Source: Panax quinquefolius
Taxonomy: Eukaryota; Streptophyta; Magnoliopsida; Apiales; Araliaceae
Direction of reading: 5' to 3'
DNA: 64,000 nt
Assembly (NCBI GenBank): GCA_020205615.1
Contig: CM035167.1
Location: 62,003,436 to 62,067,435, forward strand
Part shown: one piece after another, positions 1-9,627 of the stretch
How positions within the stretch are numbered: position 1 is the stretch's first letter
Layout of the letters: every line of letters starts with the position of its first letter
Notes under the pieces: generated by a model
What the model was told of the DNA's origin: nothing
Seen by the model: the letters and a program-made list of their open reading frames with translations, nothing else
Databases searched by the model: none
Translations under genes and position numbers: made by a program

Positions 1-1684
1 TTGAACCATTACTCCACACCCCGACTAGTTCTCGCTATATTCTCGTCTCCTGAGAATAAAAATGGAACAAAAAGGAAAAGGGTAAGCTCAACTAGCCCAG
101 TAAAGAATATTATGACTAAGATAATGTACAACAAATTATCCTTAGTCTTCAACAGGAAAAAATCTGATAGAATACAATTGACAACAAGTTTTAGATCAAC
201 AACTGCAGCGGAAACAACAATTCATTAGAAGAGTTAAGTAGAGAATGAAATCTACTATCATCTATGAATTCAAAAGTCCATCATCGATATTTTATCCCTG
301 TAACATCAATCAATATACATCATAAATCAAATATTCATCTTTGCACTCACAAAGCCAAAGATATTCACCGATTAAGTCATGTTCATCTAAACACTGTTCA
401 TCTTTTTGACTATGGGCCAAAGATATTCATCATAAAATCATTCATCTTTGCACTACAGGCCAAAGATATTCAGTTATATCATCATTTAGGACTGAGGATG
501 ATGAAAAATATTTTAAAGAAAACAAATTCAGTGAAACAAAAGAACAATTATTAAGGATTCGTACTTTAAACAATCCAAGTTCAAAAATACTTCATAAATA
601 ACCAGAGTGGAGTAAAATTCGAGAATAAAGACCAAAACATAGATTCAATCAAAGATAGGAATCATAACAGACAATCTTGGACACAGAAAAGAAAATTTAA
701 TTTTTCTGTGAATAGTGTCGTATTCGTGAATAGTGCCGTATACGTGAATAGTAACTCCGACACTAAAAGATAGAAATTTCACAAAAAATATCATCATGCT
801 TCGTGAATAGTACTCGTGAATAGTAACTCGTAAATAGTAACTCATGAATAGAAACTCGTGAATAGTAACTCATAAATAGTAACTCGTAAATAGTAACTCA
901 TGAATAGTAACCCGACATGAAAAAATTTCAAATTTGATAAAAATTCCAACCAATATTTTGGCATAATGATATTGAAGAAATAATATCATTTTGAAGAAAA
1001 TAACACCCCTTACCTCAGAAAGAATAAGATTTAACCGGAATCTTTGGATATAGTCTTTGAAAGAACTCAGACCGATATAGCAATACTTAAAGTACTAAAA
1101 TACTCACAAAAATACGCTTCGATATATAGAGAAAGAGAGAGAAATCTTTAGTTTCTGGTGTGATTTTCAATTCTAACCTAAGCACCCTATTTATAGGAAA
1201 ATGCTTAGAACACCAAAGCAGAAAATTTAATAAAATATTATTATATTTACAAAATTTTCACGCCCATCTTTGAAATCTGATTTCAGCCCATTTGTAACAC
1301 ATGTGAGACCCACTTAACTTGTAAAAAACGTTTTTGTTAATATAATTATTTAAAACTTTCAAAAATCAATTATTTCGGAACTTCGGAACTTCAATAATTC
1401 ATAATAAATAGCCCTTTCATCAGAAAATTCGAATCTTGTGTCTTATTATAGGAAATTCAATTCTCTACAACTTTGCAGAAGAAAGTTTTTCCAAATTCCA
1501 AACAGAAATTGACTGAAATCCACATACGGACGATTTTACAGGCTATAATCAAATTTCAGTCAAGAAATGGGGTCCACCGACACACAAAACATGTGTTAAA
1601 CAACTTTTGCAACAAAAATACTCTTCCTCCTCATATACTCATATATCCTACATTCATTGTAAAAATATCATCATTATTATATTA
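1..1684 (-). repeat. Type-A chromovirus LTR fragment
   Basis: The sequence matches the LTRs of A2 and A3 in this window and reads on the minus strand. It lacks both LTR termini: it starts inside U5 at the window edge and stops in U3 where the Copia-2 LTR begins. Visible parts are a hairpin array (about 328-480), a 14-bp array related to GTTACTATTCACGA (about 715-905), a splice-donor-like CCTTACCTC near 1010, and a TATA box on the minus strand (1186-1197). The small open frames here are chance. Confidence 0.85.
1186..1197 (-). promoter_or_regulatory. TATA box of type-A LTR
   Basis: CCTATTTATAGG on the plus strand reads as CCTATAAATAGG on the minus strand. The same box is found at 15049-15060 in A2 and 24972-24983 in A3, each time about 180 bp ahead of the conserved GAGGTAAGG. 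Confidence 0.75.
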
Positions 1685-2959
1685 TGTTAGTTCTTAGTAG
1701 GCACAAGTTATCTAGAGGGGGGTTGAATAGATATTTGAAAATCTTTTCTATTTTAAACTTGTTCTTAGATAGTGATTAAAACTTAGCGGAATTAGTATTT
1801 GTTTTAATATTCTTAACCAAGCAATGGAGTTATGGCGAGTAAAGCGGTTATAGCAGATATAATAGTTATAGATGACACACGCTTGTTTTTAAGTGGTTGA
1901 GCACTCAAAGCTCCTAGTCCACTCTTCTACTCAACGCAGTAGTAGGATATCCACTAAGGATGACTTTTATAATCTTCTTAATCACCTGCATTTCTTTTAG
2001 ACTGTGAGTCTAGGAACTCTCTAGTTCACTCTTGAACTCTTCAAGTCCAAAGCAGACTTGGCTTTTCTGCTCATTCATTTAACTCTTCAAGTCCAAAGCA
2101 GACTTGGTACTCTTCTTGATTGATTGATGGTTTATTGTTGTTGCGTTACGAAGGTTGCTACTCGATTTTGCTATGTAAGCACCGGTTCGTTAAGAACCGA
2201 GTAATGAGCAAGCTTTTCAATATCTCGGATCATAGAGTTGTGCCTTAAAGAATTCTTCACGTTGAATGTTTGATTGCTTGCTTGTTTTTCTCTCATCCGT
2301 CGATCAGATATATGTGATGTTGAAAACTATCCGTTGGATCCATCCATTGTGGCATTAAATGCTTCTGAACTTTCTGTGTTGCGATGGAGACATTTCTGCA
2401 CATCTCTGAATTTTGCATTTCGCTCACCGACACCGCAGTCGCTTCTCACCTACCACCGAAAAGGTATTTTGTCCTCTTATCCATAGTATTATCCTTAGCT
2501 TCTTCAATACGCTTCTTTGTTGCATACTAAGAATATTTCATATATTCGGGACCGATGAACACCGCAAAGATCTCGGGATCCATTCCTCGTATGTTGAATT
2601 AACATTTCGTGAGGCTTGGCGCTTTTTCGACACGGGGATGATGATGCTCTATGATTGGATCGTGATGTTCTATTTGTTAAGATCGTAGTGGCTTTGACTT
2701 GCATACTACGATGCTATCAATCGAGAACACTACGATTTCTCTTAAACTTTCATGCACTACGATCTTCTCTTGCTCGTGTTGTTGACTCTACGTTCCGAAA
2801 GCACACTACGATCGTTGACTTATAAACTTCACGCTTCCTTCAAAGACACTACGATCATGGAGTTAGCTTGGTGAATGTTGGGACCACTCTACGATTTTGA
2901 AGAGTCCCTTTCAAGGCGAGGCACACTACGATCTTTGAAGCTCACGTTTTACGCTTTGA
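1685..2959 (-). repeat. Copia-2 LTR, 3'-terminal part
   Basis: The boundary TGTTAG at 1685 is the complement of an LTR end CTAACA. The sequence includes CTAGAGGGG near 1711, a string common near the ends of plant Copia LTRs. The LTR is split by chromovirus B1 and resumes at 12366; the two parts add to about 1.53 kb. It contains a direct repeat at about 2032-2113 (AACTCTTCAAGTCC twice, each followed by GCAGACTTGG) and eight CACTACGATC-like decamers at 2681-2933. A partial second copy lies at 13065-13786. Confidence 0.75.
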
Positions 2960-5710
2960 TGTGACGCCCCCAAAATAGGTCCATTCCATCCAACCCATTC
3001 TGAGTCGCCAAATACATGGTACAAGAAGCAAACTACAACTTCAATAATACAAATGTCGTGTAAAATACGACAATATATACTGTGAGTTTAAATATAATAT
3101 TGTCTTCTAGACAATATCCACACGCAAATAAATCCCCATCATAATTATTGATACATTATTTTACAAAATGGTGAGGACTACTAAACAACTCTCTCTAGAA
3201 CCTTCATTCCATACCCGACTAAGTACTCATTACATTCTCGCCTCCACGAGAAGAAAAATGGAACAACAAGGAAAAGGGTGAGCACAACTAGCCCAAGTAA
3301 AAGAATATCGTGACTAAGATAATATACAACAAATTATCGTTAGTCTCCAACAGGAAAAACTCGATAGAATACAATAGACAACAAGTTTCGGATCAATATT
3401 CGCAGAATGAAATAATAATTCATAGAAGAGTTACGTAGAGAATGAAATCTACTATAATCTATGAATTTAACGGTCCATCATCAATATTTTATCCTCGTAA
3501 CATCAATCAATATTCATCTCAAATCAAATATTCATTTTTACGGGCCAAAGATATTCATCAATCGGTCATGTTCATCTCAACACTGTTCATCTTTGCACTA
3601 AAGGCCAAAGATATTCATCGATCGGTCATGTTCATTTAAACACTGTTCATCTTTTGCACTCTAAAGCCAAAGATATTCTTGAGAAATCATTCATCTTTGC
3701 ACTACTGTGCCAAAGATATTCTTCAGAAATCATTCATCTTTGCACTACTGTGCCAAAGATATTCAATAATATCATCATTTAAGACCGAGGATGATGAAAA
3801 ATATTTTAAAGAACGAATCCAAAGATTGAAACAAAATGACAAGGATTAAGGATTAAGGATTCGTACTTTTGTTTTATCCATGTCCAACAATACCTCAAAA
3901 ATAATCATAGTGGTGTAAAACTCAAGAATGATCAAAACATGGATACAATCAAAGCTAGTATCCAAAATAGATATTTTGGACGAAAAGAAGAAATTTTATT
4001 TTTCGATGAATAGTGCCGAGTATCGTGAATAGTGTCAGATATCGTGAATAGTCTGTCAGATCGTGAATAAGAAACTCGATAATCGAAAGATAGAAATTCA
4101 CAAAAAACATTTTCACGCTTGTTGAATAGTACTCGTGAATAGTAGAATCGTGAATAGTAACTCGTGAATAGTAACTCGTGAATAGTAACTCATGAATAGT
4201 AACCCAGACATGAAAAAGTTCCAAATTTGATAAAAACTTCAGATTAACATTTCAAAGATAATGATATTGAAGAAATAATATCATTACGAAAAAAATAATA
4301 TCCCTTACCTCAAAGAATCAAGATTTTGGAAGGAAAGGCTCAAGTGATCTTTGAATGAAACTTGTCTTTGAACAAAGAACTCTCAAAGTATCTAAATACT
4401 CACAAAATACGCTCAATAATATAGAGAGAGAAAAGAGAAAACTTTGTTTCGGTGTGATTTTCAATTCTAACTTAGCCCTCTATTTATAGGAAAATGTTAG
4501 CCCACCAAGCGAGACTCGACCAACACCGATGGCTTTACCGCTACTATTGCCACCCACCACATTTGAAATAAAATTCAGCACATTTTTTCACCAACCACAA
4601 GTGGGGCCCACTCAATTCTAGAATTTTCCACCAAAATCAATTATAAACCCTATTTTCGAATCCGACACCTCTTAAAATTCACAACAAATCATTCGTGCAT
4701 TTTTAATCGGTTCAAAATTTGTGGACATATACTCAACTTATATATGTATAACATATCCAAAAATTACAACGATCCAACGGTTTGATTAAAAATTATAACC
4801 CATTAATATATCTCAAAACCCCCGATTTGATTTTTAATACCTCCAATCCGATAAAATATCGATAAAACACCTCAACATTAATTCCTTTATTAATAACCAC
4901 ATAAATAAATCCATCATTTATATTCATATAAAATAAATATTTCCTTATCATATGAATCAATAATTAATTATTCACAAATAATATTATGTAATCACATTTA
5001 TGACAACCAGTCAGTTCCTCAGAAAGAGGGGCTTTCAATAAGGATCTCTCCTCATTGGGGCGCGCAATTAGGTGACCAAACCTCTCCTTAAGCGTAACTT
5101 TCTAGACATTGCCAATAATGTTATCTAATAATATTATTCAAATAATATGAATTATTGATCCGATAATGGGAAATCTTGTGCGTTGACAATTATTGAACAA
5201 CAATAATATAAAATATCAACGCAAAGAATTATTGAATCAATAAAATAAAATATTGAGCGAAGAACTCATCGTGAAAATTATTGAGTAGTGCCATCTTACG
5301 TAAGGATCAATAATTCAACAATATCATGCAATACCGGTAGCATCTCTTAAACCACGCCAGACATCTCGTATTTTAACCACCGGGTATTCAGCCTTAATCT
5401 TAGCAGAATAACTACGCCAAGTTATTTATAACCACCCAAACTTTGTCGTTTTCCTCATCCAATCGCTTTCCGTTATGGGGCCCACACATGCATTTACCTT
5501 GTTGTTATACGAATATTCCCGACAAAGATTTAATATTCCACGACCAAACGAATATTCCCCGACAAAAATGAATATTTTATAACCACTTGCTTATTTTGAA
5601 ATATTTGCGTATTTAACCCTTAACTATCCACATTAATCAAATCAACCCTTACTATTTCAAGATAATAAATAAAGGAAATTCCTTTTTATTTAAAAAATTC
5701 GGGTCTTACA
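2960..5710 (-). repeat. B1 3' LTR
   Basis: This 2751-bp type-B LTR starts TGTGACGCC and ends TCTTACA on the plus strand, so on the element strand it runs TGTAAGA to GGCGTCACA with TG/CA ends. It holds a hairpin array at about 3520-3760, a 14-bp array at about 4010-4205, the complement of GAGGTAAGG near 4305 and a TATA box at 4481-4490. Type-B LTRs differ from type A in the region upstream of the TATA box (about 4500-4620). Confidence 0.88.
4481..4490 (-). promoter_or_regulatory. TATA box of B1 3' LTR
   Basis: TATTTATAGG on the plus strand reads CCTATAAATA on the element strand. Equivalent boxes lie at 11137-11146, 40972-40982 and 47254-47263 in the other type-B LTRs. Confidence 0.7.
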
Positions 5711-5724
5711 ACCTCCCCTCCTTA
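5711..5724 (-). promoter_or_regulatory. B1 polypurine tract
   Basis: On the minus strand this is a purine run, TAAGGAGGGGAGGT, directly next to the LTR start TGTAAGA. It would prime plus-strand DNA synthesis. The TAA at its start is also the pol stop codon. Confidence 0.85.
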
Positions 5725-6240
5725 TGAAATTTCGTCCTCGAAATTGACGACGCACTGTGTGTTTCAAAAGGTGAGGATACCTCGCTTTCATTTCCGCTTC
5801 CAATTCCTGTGTCATTTCCTCTATAGCATGATTCCTCCACAAAACTTTAACTTGTGGTATGACCTTTCTTGGCGTAGGACATGCTCCTTCCTATCCAAAA
5901 TCTTGACAGTACCTCCTCATACGTTAAGTCTTGGCTATCTCGTGGGTTCTAACTCTATAACGTGGTTCGGGTCTTTCACATATTTCTTTGGCAATCGATA
6001 TATGAAACACATTATGAACACGAGACATACTTGGAGGTAACGCAAGTCTATAGGCTACATTTCTACTCGGTCAAGAATTTGAAATGGACCAATAAATCGT
6101 GGATTTGAGCTTTCTCTCTTTCCTTGGAGCAACTCGCAACAATACATGATCCCTACATTAAATTCCACATCCTTTCGATGAAGATCCGCATAACTCTTTT
6201 GTCGATCTTGTGCCGTTTGTATACGTTGTCGAATCATTAG
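5722..6240 (-). pseudogene. B1 integrase C-terminus and chromodomain
   Basis: Reading on the minus strand, 6237-6055 encodes the integrase C-terminal part with DRQKSYADLHRKDVEF and RFIGPFQILDRV, the latter the GPY/F-type module. A chromodomain follows, seen as DRKEHVLR and, in another frame, VKVLWRNHAIEEMTQELE, ending just before the polypurine tract. Chromodomains of plant chromoviruses are thought to guide integration towards particular chromatin. At least two frameshifts separate the pieces, so no protein could be made from this copy as it reads here. Confidence 0.8.
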
Positions 6241-7060
6241 TCATATCACGATTAACTCGGGTCCCAACAATGTTGCTTCACCCACCTCATCCCAACATAT
6301 CGAGAACGACATTTTGTCCATATAATGCTTGAATGGAACCATGCCTATATTTGTTTAATAACTATTGTTGTATGAGAATTCCACCAATGGCAAGTACTTA
6401 TCCCAACTTCCTTTGAAATCTAGGACACGAGTTTTAATATATCTTCAAGAGTTTGAGTAGTCCTTTCGATTGCCCATCCGTTTGAGGATGGTAAGCCAAA
6501 CTAAATCGCAAATCCGTGCCCATAGCTTTTTTGCAAGCTAACCCAAAATCTTGAAGTGAATCTTGGGTCACGATCCAAACTATGGATACGGGCATGCCAT
6601 GCAACCTCACAATCTCATTTACGCACATACTAGCAAGACGTTCAAGGGAATAAGTCTCCCAGATTCCAGAAGAAATGAGCGATTTGGTTAATCTATCAAC
6701 AATAACCCAAATAGATTGATGCCTTGAGAAACCGTAGGAAGACCCGTAACGAAATCCATGGTAATGTGTTCCCACTTCCATTCCAGGAATCTCAAGTGGT
6801 TGCAACGGACCCTTAGGTACTAGATGCTCGCCTTTACACGCCGCAAGTTAAACACATCGAGATAAACTTTGCAATCTCTCTCTCTTCATATTGTTCCACC
6901 AAAATGTATGTCGAAGATAACGATACATTTTAGTACTTCCAGGATGGATTGCAAATGGCGATTGTGTGCCTCCATCATAATCTTGTACTTCAAATCGAGT
7001 CGTTAGGAACATAAAGTCTAGAGTGGACTCAAGTATTCCTTCTTCATCAATTCTCGCCGG
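6241..7060 (-). pseudogene. B1 integrase zinc domain and catalytic core
   Basis: An open stretch at 6805-6434 shows IWVIVDRLTKS, ETYSLERLAS, VNEIVRLHGMP and AYHPQTDGQS, in the order of a retroviral-type integrase core that joins element DNA to the host chromosome. The second catalytic Asp region has decayed: IVWIVTQDS stands where A3 has SDRDP. The N-terminal zinc domain is upstream on this strand (about 6806-7000), with frames broken. The neighbouring C-terminal domain and chromodomain follow in normal order. Confidence 0.8.
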
Positions 7061-7770
7061 AATAGCTCCTTCTTGTACTTTCTTTTCTTCGCGATCATTT
7101 CCGGACGGTGGCTTGAAAGCAACCTTAACTTTTCTATTAAAGTTGGCTCTACGCGTATACTTGACATCATCGCACTCGTTCCTCGTGATATGATCTTCTA
7201 CTCAACGCGCGTCACCTACCACGTTCGCTTTTCCAAGATGGTATGGTTAGAATATGTGCTTTAAAATGAGTCGCTCTTGAGCTCTTGGAAAATCTTCTCG
7301 CATTCCTCGCTCCATACTAATTTTGTACCTTTTCGAGTCAAACTAAGTTAAGCTGAGTAGCGATTCAAGAAAATCCTTCCACGAATCTTCGATAATAACC
7401 AACTAAGCCTGAAAGCTACGATTTCGATTCATCGATTTAGGTTGCTCTCAACTGTGACTCATATCCCAATCTTGGATAAAGACGTCACAATGACACCTAT
7501 CGATTTACTATCGCATCTAATATGACGTCCCCTACAGAGTTCGGCGGTTTTGAATTCCACAAAGGAAGTCACAAGATAAAGGCTCAGTACCAAATTCTAT
7601 AGTTGAATTTTTAACTCCACGAAGTTAAAAATAGAGCCATTCAATATGAGATTTTAGAAATGAGTTTTGTAACTGGGTTCAAAGTCGATACAAAATTTAA
7701 TATCGCTTTGGGAGTAAGCCAAGAAATTCTTCAAAAATACATCGGGAAAAATCAATAACAACAGGAATAT
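7061..7770 (-). pseudogene. B1 reverse transcriptase/RNase H remnant with large deletions
   Basis: Compared with A3, the stretch between the protease end (about 7790) and the integrase linker is about 780 bp shorter. The start of reverse transcriptase (about 7610-7690) and the joint between it and RNase H (about 7300-7440) can be matched to A3. The central polymerase motifs, including the FIDD site, and the RNase H core are absent. About 170 bp at 7437-7605 could not be matched confidently. The RNase H deletion joins two ATACCATC-TGG-like sites near 7235-7250. B4 has the same structure at 43820-44250. Confidence 0.75.
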
Positions 7771-7789
7771 TATTCAAATCGACGTGTCT

Positions 7790-8345
7790 TTATTCAAATC
7801 CATAACATGGACTAAGAAAACTTGACATCCAGTAATAAACGAATGACTTCATGGCTTGATATGAAAATGTTTGATTACAATGGTTTGATTGCTTGAATTG
7901 AATAATGGAGTTGCTTAGGAATATGAAAACTAACAACCTTACAAAAGCAATCAATTTGGCATGATGAGTAGTTAACCTTAAAATCACATCAAAAGCAAAT
8001 ATCTCTATAGAAATAAGGTTAACAGGTAATGTGATAGTGCCAAACTGAATCAAACAAGATTTCTAAACAACAGATGTAATGAAAGTTTCTCCTAACGGAT
8101 TCTCCATAAATAGGTCAAAGTCTAATTTCTCCGTAGTCAAGTTCAAACGTTGAGCGCAAGCAAGAGAGATAAAAGAATGGGTAGAACCCAGATTCAGTAA
8201 GGTATAAACTTCGCAAGAATTTATAATTAACTAACCTGTCTGCTAACCGTTCGGGTTCCTCGATTTTTGACCGGCCCACGACAAACGCTCTTCCGAGAAT
8301 CGTTGACTTTGACTTTTCGGGACATCCTTTTGAGTCACGCCCCAT
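7790..8345 (-). pseudogene. B1 aspartic protease region
   Basis: Minus-strand open stretches 8345-8115 and 8053-7790 match the A3 protease: a start with NYKFLRSLYL ahead of the expected active-site region, then IQFGTITLPVNLI and a C-terminal part ending in SFLSPCYGFE. The enzyme cuts the Gag-Pol polyprotein. The active-site Asp-Ser-Gly stretch is disturbed by frameshifts (SLYLTESGFYPFF), so activity is unlikely for this copy as sequenced. Confidence 0.7.
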
Positions 8346-9456
8346 TGACTAGGTTTCGATATCGCATAATCTCGAAAGCGATATGTCCTTCTTTCCACAA
8401 TTATAGCATACCTTAAACTGTCAGGCGTTTCAATGATATGTCCCTCTTTCCGCAAGATTTGTAACATACGACCGATGGTCTTTCTCCTCCTTGGAACCGA
8501 TTACCCATTGCTACCGACGTCTTCACATGGTCGTTGTTGAATCTCCTCTTTTAAAATCTCTTCCCAACTCGCTTCTTCTATTTTCATGGCCGCGATTACC
8601 ACCAGAGTGGTTCTGCGCTTTGTCCGTATTCTTCTTTCTCCGTTTGGTTATCGTTATTACGATGATCGCTATCTTGAGATGATCCTCGGTTATGGTCCCT
8701 CGGTTGAACGTACTCGTTATCTCGCCTAACAATCGATTTCCCCATTGACAACATCCGAATAGAGAAAATTTATGAGAAATGAGATATCGACGTACGGGTT
8801 TCAAACCTCTCGTAAACATCCGCATCACGCTCCTCATTCTCCACCAAATGAGGTAAACTGGATAACTCCGCGAACTTCGCCTCGTCTTTGGGACACCGTC
8901 ATGTTATTCTCGCTCTAGTCTAATAAACTCCACTTCCTTCATACGATTGAATACTTTCGGGAAGTACTTGTCATTGAACTGCTTTCAAACATCTCCTACG
9001 ATACGCCGAAAATTTGGATGGGTACGCTTCACTGATTCCCACCAAGAATCTGCCTCGCCACGGAACATAAAGGTGGCGAATGGAACCTTCGTTCTCCGCA
9101 CATCCCAAGACATCGAATATCTTGGTAATTTGTTTGACCCGCGCTCGCCTTTAATCGGATACGGCTTTCCTGCAATTCGTGGTCCCAACTCTTTGAATCG
9201 CTTGGTCAAGGTGACCACCCGTGAATTGCTATCATTTCCTCCTCCGTATTTTGAACACGAGTCTCCTCAAATCGATTTTTTGCATGAACTCGCAAAAAGC
9301 TTCTAAACATCCCTCGCTCATCATCTCGCTTTCGGTGGTGTTGTTCACGGGAGGTACATTGCCACTGTTGCACGTTCTCCTCGTTGTTAAGTACATGCAT
9401 CTCCACGGTCTCATTTACTCCATTGTTAATATTCTCAATTCGACATTCTCATTCAT
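8346..9456 (-). pseudogene. B1 gag with capsid and two zinc knuckles
   Basis: Minus strand. The N-terminus lies near 9456 (ATG candidates at 9454-9462). The capsid core is seen at 9218-8985: KVPFATFMFRGEADSWWESV, typical of the retrotransposon gag domain. Two CCHC-type knuckles follow: one near 8464-8425 with GKRGHI-like coding and a second near 8408-8376 encoding CYNCGK. Gag forms the particle and the knuckles bind element RNA. Several frameshifts and stops interrupt the frame. Confidence 0.78.
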
Positions 9457-9609
9457 CGTCATAAAACAAGGGTTAATTAAGGAAATCAATCACATAATAT
9501 CCCTATATCTTGACCAACTAACAAATAAGCTTAGGTAGGACACACTAGCAAAGGATTTACTCTCTCTCCCTCCTAGTTCTATTCCCCGATCTCCGCCAGA
9601 GATCATATC
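9457..9609 (-). other. B1 5' untranslated leader
   Basis: Short stretch between the primer-binding site and gag. It contains a purine-rich block on the element strand (complement of CTCTCTCTCCCTCCTAGTTC at 9559-9578) that is conserved in A3 (about 18900) and B4 (about 45725). Confidence 0.6.
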
Positions 9610-9627
9610 CTAAGCTCGATACCAACC
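9610..9627 (-). promoter_or_regulatory. B1 primer-binding site
   Basis: On the minus strand, directly after the LTR end GTCACA, comes GGTTGGTATCGAGCTTA. It resembles the usual plant initiator-Met site TGGTATCAGAGC with one A missing. The same variant is present in A3 (18855-18870) and B4 (45775-45788). Confidence 0.8.

Noticed and set aside
3520..3760. Repeat-spacer pattern resembling a CRISPR array
   Set aside because: Units vary in length and sequence, occur in every LTR copy, and the DNA is a plant retrotransposon. It is a tandem hairpin array.
9221..9538. 105-codon plus-strand frame
   Set aside because: Antisense to the B1 gag; the coding strand carries clear capsid motifs.
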